DNA from: Flavobacteriaceae bacterium
GTDB taxonomy: Bacteria > Bacteroidota > Bacteroidia > Flavobacteriales > Weeksellaceae
Assembly: GCA_018260565.1 (NCBI GenBank)
Contig: JAGLAZ010000001.1
Span: forward strand, 1-64,000
Direction: 5' to 3'
DNA length: 64,000 nt
In this document: positions 50,888 to 59,577 of the stretch, piece after piece
How positions within the stretch are numbered: position 1 is the stretch's first letter
Layout: every line of letters begins with the position of its first letter
The notes under the pieces: model-generated
What the model was told of the DNA's origin: nothing
Database searches by the model: none
What the model saw: the letters and a program-made list of their open reading frames with translations, nothing else
Made by a program: the position numbers and the translations under genes

Positions 50888-51268
50888 TTGAAAGAAAACA
50901 ATACTAAAAAAACACTTACCGTATGGTATTATCCTGGATGTACCAAAAGTATATCTTTGATTCAAAAGTTGGATGAATTTGAGGTTAATCTTCAAATACG
51001 GGATTTAAAAACTAAACCTTTACATACCACAGAACTTATTGAAATAATAGAGAAGTTTCAAATTCCGATAGATATTTTATTTCGAACCCAAATTTTAGAA
51101 ATTTCTACACAATTGGCAATGTGTAACAATAATGAAGAGAAGATAGAATTATTAATTTCCCATCCCGAGTACATTCAGCGCCCAATTATTTTTATAGAAG
51201 ACAGATATTATATTGCAAGACAAGATGCAGAAATCAAGTTTTTTATAGCTGAAAATCTATTGGACTAA
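50888..51268 (+). CDS. ArsC/Spx-like thioredoxin-fold protein
   Basis: A 126-residue protein of the arsenate reductase (ArsC)/Spx/YffB group. The N-terminal WYYPGCTKSISLIQKLDEF contains a CxxS motif (Cys near residue 17), and IQRPIIFIEDRYYIAR contains the RP motif that closes the active site in ArsC proteins. No arsenic genes are nearby, so arsenate reduction is not implied; many members have untested functions. The start must be TTG at 50888, as there is no ATG before the Cys motif; it lies one base after the previous stop. The 3' end overlaps the convergent epimerase gene by four bases. Confidence 0.75.
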   Translation: MKENNTKKTLTVWYYPGCTKSISLIQKLDEFEVNLQIRDLKTKPLHTTELIEIIEKFQIPIDILFRTQILEISTQLAMCNNNEEKIELLISHPEYIQRPIIFIEDRYYIARQDAEIKFFIAENLLD

Positions 51269-52176
51269 TATTTTCCTAACACATCTGTCAAAGCGTCTTC
51301 CCAAGAATTAAACTGAAATTGAAAATTACTTTCTACAAGTTTTTGACTACTTGCACGGCTACCTTCTAGAACTAAATTACTTACATTTCCTAAAACCAGA
51401 CTAATTACTAATTCAGGTACTGAGATTGGAATGTATAGTTTACCCATTATTTTGGCAATACTTTTCATCATACCAGCGTTATTTTGTTCTTCCTTTGCAA
51501 CCACATTATATGGCCCTTCCTGCGGCATATATTGGAGTATATGGAGATATGCTGCACATAAATCATACAAATGCACCCATGGGACCCATTGTTTACCAGA
51601 TCCAATGGGAGACGCCATATTTTTAGAGGCTATATTTTTCAAAGTGGGAAATGCCCCTCCTTTACCAGAAAGTACCATCGGAGTTCGAACGCAATATATT
51701 TTGTTGGCAATATCTTTAAAATGAAGAGCAGATTCTTCCCACTCTACAGTAAGCTTAGATAAAAACCCATCACGCAGACTCCCCATTTTTTCAGTGAATA
51801 TTGTGGTACATGTGGTGGATGTATAATAATGAATACCAGATGCCGAAATATATGTTTCTATCCTTATATCCCGCATTTCGCATTGTTCAGCCAAGAATAG
51901 CGCACTATCTATTCTGCTAGACCGCATTTCCTCTTTGTTATGCTGAGTCCACCGCTCAGAAACCGGCGAACCTGCAAGATGTATTATATCTGTAATACCA
52001 GTAAGACACCGGCTATCAATTTCTTTCTTCTTATAATCCCAAAAATATTCTGAATCATTTTTTGGGTTGCGGGAGAGTATCCGCACTTCATGGCCTTTTG
52101 CTCTAAGCATTTTGCTTAAATGTGTTCCTATAAGTCCAGTTCCACCTGTAATAAGGATATTTCGCGATTTGGTCAT
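51265..52176 (-). CDS. TIGR01777-family epimerase (YfcH-like)
   Basis: A 303-residue NAD(P)-dependent epimerase-like protein of the extended short-chain dehydrogenase type. The nucleotide motif is ITGGTGLIGTHLSKML (GxxGxxG), followed by HLAGSPVSERWT, a segment of the TIGR01777/YfcH group. ISASGIHYYTSTT shows the SxxG-YY arrangement replacing the usual catalytic Tyr-Lys. GGAFPTLKNIASKN and GSGKQWVPWVHLYDLC are also typical, as is a C-terminal DUF1731-like region. Role is unknown; E. coli YfcH is not essential. It overlaps DUF493 by four bases. Confidence 0.88.
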   Translation of the reverse strand: MTKSRNILITGGTGLIGTHLSKMLRAKGHEVRILSRNPKNDSEYFWDYKKKEIDSRCLTGITDIIHLAGSPVSERWTQHNKEEMRSSRIDSALFLAEQCEMRDIRIETYISASGIHYYTSTTCTTIFTEKMGSLRDGFLSKLTVEWEESALHFKDIANKIYCVRTPMVLSGKGGAFPTLKNIASKNMASPIGSGKQWVPWVHLYDLCAAYLHILQYMPQEGPYNVVAKEEQNNAGMMKSIAKIMGKLYIPISVPELVISLVLGNVSNLVLEGSRASSQKLVESNFQFQFNSWEDALTDVLGKY

Positions 52177-52475
52177 AACATCATAACGCCTTCCAATGCG
52201 CCCACTTTTTTATAAATAGAAATAACCTGTTCACTATCTAATACAAAGCAATTAAGTGTAATGCTGCTGTATTTTCCACCACTACTTTCTTTATTACTAA
52301 GCGTAAAGTCAAGGCCATCAAATAGGGCTAAAATTTCACCTAATTTTTCAGAATTAGCTTGAAAAATAAATTTAAACACATAATTTTCGGGAAAATTGTG
52401 AGAAACTTCTAATTTATTTTTAAGATTAATATAAAATTCCTCCTGAAGCAGTTTATCATCATTAAATTCTTCCAT
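52173..52475 (-). CDS. DUF493 (YbeD-like) protein
   Basis: A 100-residue ferredoxin-like-fold protein of UPF0250/DUF493. The core FPENYVFKFIFQANSEKLGEI and GGKYSSITLNCFVLDSEQVISIYKKVG carries the pattern of the family, with a conserved FPEN-FKFIF start. E. coli YbeD lies by lipoate genes, but no such link exists here. It lies between a DUF4197 gene (five bases upstream) and the epimerase gene (overlap of four bases), suggesting an operon of small housekeeping proteins. Function unknown. Confidence 0.85.
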   Translation of the reverse strand: MEEFNDDKLLQEEFYINLKNKLEVSHNFPENYVFKFIFQANSEKLGEILALFDGLDFTLSNKESSGGKYSSITLNCFVLDSEQVISIYKKVGALEGVMML

Positions 52476-52480
52476 TTTAT

Positions 52481-53155
52481 TTACAATTTACGTTTTGTTC
52501 GTTCTTCTATTTCGTAGTTCTTTAAATAAGAATAAAATCCTGCTACTACAAGCTGGGAAGCGAGTTCACCCAGCATATTTTTATTAATTTTAGGTTGGTC
52601 ATTTCCAAAAAAACTTGAAAGTCTAGACATCCCTTGAAGAGAAGAGTTAAGAGAGTGCATAGCTGGATTTTGATTAAGTTTATTTTGTAATTGAGGCGTT
52701 AGAGCAGCTATTAATTGAGTCTTTGTTCTTTGTTTAAGCCATTCCGTTCCAGCACCTGGCTTTCCATTCATAATCATTTCTAAATCTTGCGCTTGCATAT
52801 TTTGGATAGCATTCCTAAGAATAGGATGCGCAATTTTTGCCCCTTCGGCAGCCGTTTCTGCAAGTAGTTCTTTTTCTTTTTGAACTAATTCAGGATTGTA
52901 TTTTTCAAGTTTGGCATTAATGTATTTCAATTCATCTGGCAATGCAGCTTCTATCAAATATTTCTTTGTAAAAGCATTTTTATACTTTAATACAGTCATG
53001 CCAGTGTCAAGTCCTGTAAGTAAAATTTGCCGCACTATTGCTGTACCTACTTGTGTAGTAGCCAGCGTCTGGCACTGGTGAACGAGTAAAGTGCTTGTTC
53101 CAATACTTGTAATTAAGACAATAGTTAGGCTTGTTTTTTTTAATAAAAACTTCAT
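52481..53155 (-). CDS. DUF4197 protein
   Basis: A secreted or membrane-associated protein of DUF4197. From the ATG at 53155 (MKFLLKKTSLTIVLITSIG) it has 224 residues; the frame could be read four codons earlier from TTG. The N-terminal hydrophobic segment ends with VHQCQ, which could be a weak lipobox (Cys28). The rest is helical with Gln- and Asn-rich parts and the family segments GLDTGMTVLKYKNAFTKKY and LAETAAEGAKIAHPILRNAI. Function is unknown. It heads the run DUF4197, DUF493, epimerase and is divergent from purB. Confidence 0.82.
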   Translation of the reverse strand: MKFLLKKTSLTIVLITSIGTSTLLVHQCQTLATTQVGTAIVRQILLTGLDTGMTVLKYKNAFTKKYLIEAALPDELKYINAKLEKYNPELVQKEKELLAETAAEGAKIAHPILRNAIQNMQAQDLEMIMNGKPGAGTEWLKQRTKTQLIAALTPQLQNKLNQNPAMHSLNSSLQGMSRLSSFFGNDQPKINKNMLGELASQLVVAGFYSYLKNYEIEERTKRKL

Positions 53156-53205
53156 ATAGTTGGGCAATTAAAGGGCAATATAAAAATAATCTTTGCAATA
53201 ATGAC

Positions 53206-53213
53206 TAAATTTG
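53206..53213 (+). promoter_or_regulatory. candidate -7 element for purB
   Basis: TAAATTTG matches TAnnTTTG, 15 bases before the ATG at 53229. The earlier TTG start at 53211 falls inside this element, which supports the ATG at 53229. Confidence 0.45.
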
Positions 53214-53228
53214 TGCCAAACATTAGCC

Positions 53229-54653
53229 ATGAACGAGTACGAGAACCCTCTCATCGAGCGATATTCCAGTAAGGAAATGCTGCATATCTTTTCTCCTGAT
53301 TATAAGTTTAAAACTTGGCGTGCTCTATGGATCGCACTGGCAGAGATAGAAAAAGAGTTGGGACTTTCTATTTCTGAGGAACAAATAGAAGAATTAAAGT
53401 CTAATAAAGATTCAATAGATTACAAAAAAGCAGCAGAATACGAGAAAAAATTTCGTCATGATGTAATGGCACATGTGCATACTTATGGGGATGCTGCTCC
53501 AAGTGCCAAAGGTATCATTCATCTTGGCGCTACATCTGCCTTCGTGAGTGATAACACAGATTTAATCCAGATAAAAAATGGCCTTGATCTTATTAAATCA
53601 CGCATAATCAATGTGATGAAGCGCCTCACAGATTTTGCAGAGACTTATAAAGCATTACCTACTTTAGGTTTCACGCATTTTCAACCAGCTCAATTGACCA
53701 CCGTTGGGAAGAGGGCCACATTATGGTTACAATCCGTTTTACTTGATTTTGAGGAATTAGAGTCATTTATGAGCCGTCTTAGGTTTAGAGGAGTAAAAGG
53801 AACTACGGGTACGGCAGCTAGTTTTTCAGAATTATTTGATGGTGATTATGAGAAAGTAAAAACATTAGATAAGACTTTAGCTGCAAGATTTGGGTTTAAT
53901 AAAACCTTTGAAGTTACTGGTCAAACTTATGATCGTAAAGTAGATGCTCAAGTTTTAGCACTACTTAGCAATATTGCACAATCAGCTCATAAGTTCTCCA
54001 ATGACATTCGTTTACTTCAGCATTTAAAAGAAATAGAGGAACCATTTGAACAGAACCAAATAGGCTCTTCTGCAATGGCCTATAAAAGAAACCCGATGCG
54101 CACAGAAAGAATGGGGTCATTGGCAAAATTTGTTATTTCATTAGCCTCCAGTCCCGCTATGGTAGCTGCCACACAATGGTTTGAGCGTACCTTGGACGAT
54201 TCAGCAAACAAAAGATTGTCTATTCCACAAGCTTTTCTTGCTACTGATGCCATTTTAATGATTTGGAACAATGTATTAGATGGTCTTGTAGTGTATGAAA
54301 AAGTTATCCATAAACATATTATGGCGGAACTACCATTTATGGCTACTGAATATATCATTATGGGTGAAGTAAAAGCAGGAGGGGATAGGCAGGAGATCCA
54401 TGAAATTATCCGTGAACATTCCATGGCTGCATCTGCAGTAGTAAAAAATGAGGGAAAGGATAATGATTTAATTGAAAGAATTATTTCTGATGAAAGAATA
54501 AAAATGGATACTCTTACTTTAAAGGAAGCTTTAGATCCTAAAAATTTTATAGGCTTTGCAGTAGAACAGACGGAAGATTTTCTCCATACTATTGTTGAAG
54601 TTCTTGAAAAAAACTCAAAATTTATTTCCCCTTCAGAAGATTTAAAAGTTTAA
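53229..54653 (+). CDS. purB: adenylosuccinate lyase
   Basis: Catalyses two steps of purine synthesis, splitting fumarate from SAICAR and from adenylosuccinate. From the ATG at 53229 (MNEYENPLIERYSSKEM) it has 474 residues. Fumarase-superfamily signatures are visible: HDVMAHVHTYGD (catalytic His region), HLGATSAFVSDN, TLGFTHFQPAQLTTVGKR and the loop GSSAMAYKRNPMRTE with the catalytic Ser. purL follows one base after the stop, so the pair is an operon. The track-level alternative start at 53211 is a TTG that overlaps the promoter element. Confidence 0.96.
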   Translation: MNEYENPLIERYSSKEMLHIFSPDYKFKTWRALWIALAEIEKELGLSISEEQIEELKSNKDSIDYKKAAEYEKKFRHDVMAHVHTYGDAAPSAKGIIHLGATSAFVSDNTDLIQIKNGLDLIKSRIINVMKRLTDFAETYKALPTLGFTHFQPAQLTTVGKRATLWLQSVLLDFEELESFMSRLRFRGVKGTTGTAASFSELFDGDYEKVKTLDKTLAARFGFNKTFEVTGQTYDRKVDAQVLALLSNIAQSAHKFSNDIRLLQHLKEIEEPFEQNQIGSSAMAYKRNPMRTERMGSLAKFVISLASSPAMVAATQWFERTLDDSANKRLSIPQAFLATDAILMIWNNVLDGLVVYEKVIHKHIMAELPFMATEYIIMGEVKAGGDRQEIHEIIREHSMAASAVVKNEGKDNDLIERIISDERIKMDTLTLKEALDPKNFIGFAVEQTEDFLHTIVEVLEKNSKFISPSEDLKV

Positions 54654-54654
54654 T

Positions 54655-57600
54655 ATGGTACAGAATTATAGAATATTTGTAGAAAAAAAACCAGAGTATA
54701 ATCTAGAGACTAAACAATTTATTAGAGATAATAAAACCATTATAGACACCACATCAGATCCTCAAATTTTGTATGTCTACGATATTTTTAATAGTACCCA
54801 AGATGAATTTGAAGTTTTAATCGAAAAGATTCTTATAGACCCAGTTACAGACGTCTTACACCTTACTATGCCGGAAAATGCTTGCAACTTTGCTGTAGAA
54901 TATATTCCTGGCCAATATGATCAGCGGGCGGATTCTGCACAGCTTTGTCTCACTTTATTTTCCCCAAAACATCAGTGCGAAATACGTTTTGGTAGATTAT
55001 ATACATTTCAGAAAACCGTACCAGAGGATAAAATTAGTTTACTCAAAAAAAGATTGATAAATCCAGTAGAAATGCAGGAAAAAGATCTTTCTCTCCTAAA
55101 ATTACCTGAGCAAAAAGAACCACTTCCGGTAAAATGTATTGATGGATTTATCGAATTTTCTACTGATCAATTAAAAACATTTTTCTTAGATTTTGGATTT
55201 TCCTTAGATTTTGACGATTTAGAATTCATTCATCATTATTTTGTTAAAGAACAAAGAAATCCAACAGTAACAGAACTTAAAGTTTTAGACACCTATTGGA
55301 GTGATCACTGCAGGCATACCACATTTGAAACTCAATTGGAAGATATTGAATTTGCACCAGGTACGGAGGAAATAAAAGAAGCGTATGAGTTATTTTTATC
55401 GATAAAATCAAAGAATAAAAGAGATTCTAAGCCTGTAAGCTTAATGGAAATGGCTACTACTGCCGCACGGTATTTTGTAGGTAAGGGGATTAAAAAAGAT
55501 GTAGTAGTTTCAGATGAAATTAATGCCTGTACGATCGAATTCCAGGCAAAATATGATGAGAAATCTGAACCTTATTACCTTTTATTTAAAAATGAAACCC
55601 ATAATCATCCTACTGAAATAGAACCTTTTGGAGGAGCCAGCACTTGTTTGGGAGGAGCTATTCGCGATCCTTTATCTGGTAGAGCTTATGTATTTCAAGG
55701 GATGAGGATTTCAGGAGCCGGAAATCCTTTAGAAGATGAAAGCGAAACTATATCAGGAAAATTGCCTCAAAGGCATATTAGCAAAATGGCTGCGGAGGGT
55801 TTTTCTTCCTACGGTAACCAAATAGGAATGGCAACTACTCTTGTAAAGGAATTTTTTCATCCAGGTTATAAGGCCAAACGCTTAGAAGTTGGTTTCGTAG
55901 CTGGTGCTGTCCCTCAAAGCAATGTAGTAAGACAAAAACCTAAAGCTGGAGACATAGTTATCGTTTTAGGAGGTGCCACAGGAAGAGATGGTGTAGGAGG
56001 TGCGGCCGGTAGTAGTAAGTTACAGGAAGCTGAAAAAATTGCATCGTTAAGTACAGAAGTTCAGAAAGGTAATCCTGTGGAAGAGAGAAAGATACAGAGA
56101 TTATTTAGAAATCCCATAGTCTCAAAAATGATACTAAAATCCAACGATTTTGGTGCAGGAGGCGTAGCGGTGGCTATCGGTGAAATTGCGGAATCATTGG
56201 ATATTACTTTGGATGCACTTCCTAAAAAATACCAAGGATTGGATGGTACAGAACTCGCCATTTCCGAATCACAGGAAAGAATGGCAGTAGTGGTGGAGTC
56301 CAAAAATCGAAATGCCTTTATCTCGGCGTGCAAAGCAGAAAATATAGTAGCTGTTGAAGTCGCTAAGGTTACAGATTCAGGTTACCTTACCATGTCTTAT
56401 AAAAATCAAAAAATAGTATCCTTAAAAAGAGAATTTTTAGACACGAATGGTTGTAGAAAGTCTCAAAAAGTAACTATTGAGCCAGATAATGTTTATGTAG
56501 ATATTTATCAAAATCACAAACAAAATCTTCCGGAACTTCTGAGCCGCATGGAGAACGCCTCACAAAAGGGACTTCAGGAAATGTTTGATTTCAGTATTGG
56601 AGCTGGAACTGTTTTGGCTCCATTAGGTGGAACATTACAGCTCACGGAGAACGACGCTTCTATACAAACAATTCCTGTTTTAGGTGCTAAAAACATTCAA
56701 AGTGTATCGATTGCAAGTTTTGGTTTTACACCCCATCAAATGCCTAATAACGAATTTCGTGCTGCTCAGTGGGCAGTTATAGAAAGCTTTGTTAAAGCCA
56801 TATCTTCAGGTTTATCACATGATGCTATCCATCTAAGTTTTCAAGAATATTTCCCGAAGTTAGGAAACAGTCCTAAAAAGTGGGGTAGTCCTGTAAAAGC
56901 TTTATTAGGAGCATTTCAAGCCCAAATTAAACTAAAAGTTGCAGCCATTGGAGGTAAGGACAGTATGAGCGGAACGTTTGGGAATCTTGAGGTACCTCCC
57001 ACTTTTATCAGCTTTGCTTGTGGTGTGGGAGAGGTCACAAATTGTATATCTTCTGAAATAAAAAATGCTGGAAATATCCTATATTTTGCTGAGCTTGGGA
57101 ATTGGAATGAAAGTCCTGATTACTCTCAAATTATAGAAATCTGTAACATTATATCTGCCCAACAGTCCATAAAGAATTTAGTAGCTGCAAAATATCACCA
57201 AGGTGGAGAACTTCAAGTTACACTTACTAAAATGCTGATGGGTAATGCTTTAGGTGGAAATTTTCACTCCATAAGTTCTACATTTGCTACCGGAATTGTT
57301 GTTGAAACAAAAATGGAAATTAACTCTCAATATTTTAGCTTATTAGGAAAAGTTAAAGATTCCAAAATAGTAGAAATAAATGATCAGAAATATAAAATTT
57401 CAGATTTAATAAATTCCTATAGATCTACATTTGAAGACTTATTTCCTACAGAAATCACTGCGAATAATCTGGTTCAAAAGTCTTACTCTGATATCCAATT
57501 AAACAAGGTTCCTCTAGATATAAAAATAAAGAAAAACCACACTACTTCAGTAAAACCACACGTATGTATTCCGGTATTTCCTGGAACCAACTGTGAATAT

Positions 57601-58344
57601 GATACACAATTAGCTTTTACATCTGCTGGCGCAACCACTTATATGCCTTTGTTCCGAACTATGTCTGGCAAGGCTCTTGATGAAAGTATAGAAGAATTGG
57701 TAAATTCCATAAACAACGCCCAAATTCTAGCCATACCTGGAGGGTTTTCAGCTGGAGATGAGCCAGATGGATCAGCAAAATTTATTATTAATTTGTTACA
57801 TAATAGTAAAATAAAAGACGCTATTCACAATCTGATCGAAAGAGATGGACTTATTCTTGGAATTTGCAATGGCTTTCAGGCTTTAGTTAAAAGTGGTTTA
57901 TTACCTTATGGGGAAATTACCGAGCGTGCAGAAAACGCACCTACGCTTACCCAAAATGCTATAGGACGGCATATAACCAACATTGTAGAAGTTGAGGTAT
58001 TCCCCACTCACAGCCCCTGGTTGAGAAATGATAATGGAAATAGATATAAAATTCCACTCTCTCACGGGGAAGGTAGATTTATGTGTACGGATGAGTTATT
58101 AGAGGATCTTATTCGTAATAAGCAAATTGCTACACAATATGTTCAAAACCAAGGAAATAGTTCAAAAAACAATTTTAGTTTTCCTAATGCTAGTACTTTC
58201 GGGATTGAAGGGATTACTGATAAAACCGGTAGAATATTTGGTAGGATGGGGCATCCAGAACGATATAGAAAAAATCTTTTCCAAAATATTCCTGATATGG
58301 AGTTTCATGATATTTTTACCAATGGAGTGGAGTATTTCTCCTAA
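54655..58344 (+). CDS. purL: phosphoribosylformylglycinamidine synthase (large form)
   Basis: FGAM synthase, the fourth step of purine synthesis, in its single-chain form with synthetase and glutaminase together. The 1229-residue protein has N-terminal PurS-like and linker regions (about 1-215), two AIR-synthase-like halves (about 220-960) with SDHCRHTTFET, KNETHNHPTEIEPFGGAST and GGKDSMSGTF, and a C-terminal class I glutaminase (about 970-1229). The glutaminase nucleophile Cys lies in LGICNGFQALVKSG and the catalytic His-Glu in GHPERYRKN. purB lies one base upstream and dnaN 39 bases downstream. Confidence 0.97.
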   Translation: MVQNYRIFVEKKPEYNLETKQFIRDNKTIIDTTSDPQILYVYDIFNSTQDEFEVLIEKILIDPVTDVLHLTMPENACNFAVEYIPGQYDQRADSAQLCLTLFSPKHQCEIRFGRLYTFQKTVPEDKISLLKKRLINPVEMQEKDLSLLKLPEQKEPLPVKCIDGFIEFSTDQLKTFFLDFGFSLDFDDLEFIHHYFVKEQRNPTVTELKVLDTYWSDHCRHTTFETQLEDIEFAPGTEEIKEAYELFLSIKSKNKRDSKPVSLMEMATTAARYFVGKGIKKDVVVSDEINACTIEFQAKYDEKSEPYYLLFKNETHNHPTEIEPFGGASTCLGGAIRDPLSGRAYVFQGMRISGAGNPLEDESETISGKLPQRHISKMAAEGFSSYGNQIGMATTLVKEFFHPGYKAKRLEVGFVAGAVPQSNVVRQKPKAGDIVIVLGGATGRDGVGGAAGSSKLQEAEKIASLSTEVQKGNPVEERKIQRLFRNPIVSKMILKSNDFGAGGVAVAIGEIAESLDITLDALPKKYQGLDGTELAISESQERMAVVVESKNRNAFISACKAENIVAVEVAKVTDSGYLTMSYKNQKIVSLKREFLDTNGCRKSQKVTIEPDNVYVDIYQNHKQNLPELLSRMENASQKGLQEMFDFSIGAGTVLAPLGGTLQLTENDASIQTIPVLGAKNIQSVSIASFGFTPHQMPNNEFRAAQWAVIESFVKAISSGLSHDAIHLSFQEYFPKLGNSPKKWGSPVKALLGAFQAQIKLKVAAIGGKDSMSGTFGNLEVPPTFISFACGVGEVTNCISSEIKNAGNILYFAELGNWNESPDYSQIIEICNIISAQQSIKNLVAAKYHQGGELQVTLTKMLMGNALGGNFHSISSTFATGIVVETKMEINSQYFSLLGKVKDSKIVEINDQKYKISDLINSYRSTFEDLFPTEITANNLVQKSYSDIQLNKVPLDIKIKKNHTTSVKPHVCIPVFPGTNCEYDTQLAFTSAGATTYMPLFRTMSGKALDESIEELVNSINNAQILAIPGGFSAGDEPDGSAKFIINLLHNSKIKDAIHNLIERDGLILGICNGFQALVKSGLLPYGEITERAENAPTLTQNAIGRHITNIVEVEVFPTHSPWLRNDNGNRYKIPLSHGEGRFMCTDELLEDLIRNKQIATQYVQNQGNSSKNNFSFPNASTFGIEGITDKTGRIFGRMGHPERYRKNLFQNIPDMEFHDIFTNGVEYFS

Positions 58345-58360
58345 AAAGGAAAGAAAATAT

Positions 58361-58368
58361 TATATTTG
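58361..58368 (+). promoter_or_regulatory. candidate -7 element for dnaN
   Basis: TATATTTG, a perfect TAnnTTTG match, 15 bases before the dnaN start codon. No TTG at -33 is seen. Confidence 0.4.
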
Positions 58369-58383
58369 TAAAAATTTGAATAA

Positions 58384-59514
58384 ATGAAATTCATGGCATC
58401 CAGTAGCGAATTGCAAAAAGCGCTACAGACCGTTGGAGGGGTAATAAGTAACTCTAAACATAGACCTATCCTTGAAAATTATTTATTAGAATTTAATAAT
58501 TCTGAACTTAGTATTACAGCATCGGATGGTGAAACTACTCTTATAACAACATTAGGAGTCAAGGCAGATGAACAAGGAAAAATAGCAGTTCCTGCTAAAA
58601 TTTTCCAAGATTTCCTTAAAACTTATTCAGATCAAACGCTTACACTTAGCGTGCGTTCAAATCCTAATTCGGAAGGTAAATCCCTTGATATTCAAGATGA
58701 TAAGGATAGTTTTTCCATAGCATTAGATAATGAAAATGACTATCCAAAACTTCCTGAATTTGAATCAGCTAAGGAATATAGACTTCCTGCTGGAGTAGTC
58801 TATGAGGCTTTAAATAATACATTATTTGCAACATCTAATGACTCTCTTAGAATGCTGATGACAGGGGTTTTATTTGAATTTAAAGAAAACGAAACCAATT
58901 TTGTAGCTACAGATTCTCACAGATTGGTGGTATATAAAAGAAAGGATTTTAAAGCTGGAGTTAACGCTGGAGATTTTGTCCTTCCTAAAAGACCTCTTAC
59001 CTTATTAAAATCCAATTTACAAAACTATAATGATGAATTAATCATAGAGTTTAGTGAAAATCTAGCAAAATTTAGTTTTGGAAATCAAATTTTTATTACC
59101 AGACTTATTGATGGCAAATACCCCAATTATCCTGCTGTTATTCCACAAGATAATCCTAACCAAATGACAGTTTCAAGAACTGCATTATTGGCGGCGATTC
59201 GTAGAGCGGCTATTATGTCAAATAAATCTACACAACAAATAAAATTCAGTTTTTCTGGTAATATTCTGCATCTCAATGCCGAAGACACAGAATTTGCGAA
59301 TAAAGCAGAAATGTCTGTACCATGTTCCTATGATGGAGAAGATTTAAATATTGGTTTTAGCTCAAGATTTCTCACTGAAATGCTTTCTGTCTTAAGTTCG
59401 GAGGATGTAGTTTTAAAAATGAGCCTCCCCAACAAACCTGGTTTATTAGAACCAGTGGATGGTTTAGAAGAAGAAGAAAACATTGTTATGCTCTCCATGC
59501 CCGTCATTGGTTAA
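58384..59514 (+). CDS. dnaN: DNA polymerase III beta subunit (sliding clamp)
   Basis: Ring-shaped clamp that holds DNA polymerase on DNA. The 376-residue length and the threefold domain repeat are standard: domain 1 (about 1-120) with HRPILENYLLEF and PAKIFQDFLKTY, domain 2 (about 130-250) with LFATSNDSLRMLMTGVLFEF and FVATDSHRLVVYKR, domain 3 (about 255-376) ending NIVMLSMPVIG. The MLSMPV-type C-terminal end that forms part of the client-binding cleft is present (usually LPMR/LPL here MP-V). dnaA and recF are not adjacent; recF is 9 kb away on the opposite strand. It follows purL and is closed by an AT-rich hairpin. Confidence 0.96.
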   Translation: MKFMASSSELQKALQTVGGVISNSKHRPILENYLLEFNNSELSITASDGETTLITTLGVKADEQGKIAVPAKIFQDFLKTYSDQTLTLSVRSNPNSEGKSLDIQDDKDSFSIALDNENDYPKLPEFESAKEYRLPAGVVYEALNNTLFATSNDSLRMLMTGVLFEFKENETNFVATDSHRLVVYKRKDFKAGVNAGDFVLPKRPLTLLKSNLQNYNDELIIEFSENLAKFSFGNQIFITRLIDGKYPNYPAVIPQDNPNQMTVSRTALLAAIRRAAIMSNKSTQQIKFSFSGNILHLNAEDTEFANKAEMSVPCSYDGEDLNIGFSSRFLTEMLSVLSSEDVVLKMSLPNKPGLLEPVDGLEEEENIVMLSMPVIG

Positions 59515-59534
59515 AAACTAGTTTCAAACATTTT

Positions 59535-59570
59535 AAAGTTTAATTGTAAGAATTAAACTTTTTTTATTTT
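59535..59570 (+). terminator. AT-rich hairpin between dnaN and pheT
   Basis: AAAGTTTAATT (59535-59545) and AATTAAACTTT (59551-59561) form a perfect 11-base-pair stem with a five-base loop, followed by TTTTATTTT. It resembles an intrinsic terminator without GC pairs and ends only about eight bases before the pheT start codon, so it could also attenuate pheT. Confidence 0.6.
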
Positions 59571-59577
59571 ACACATT

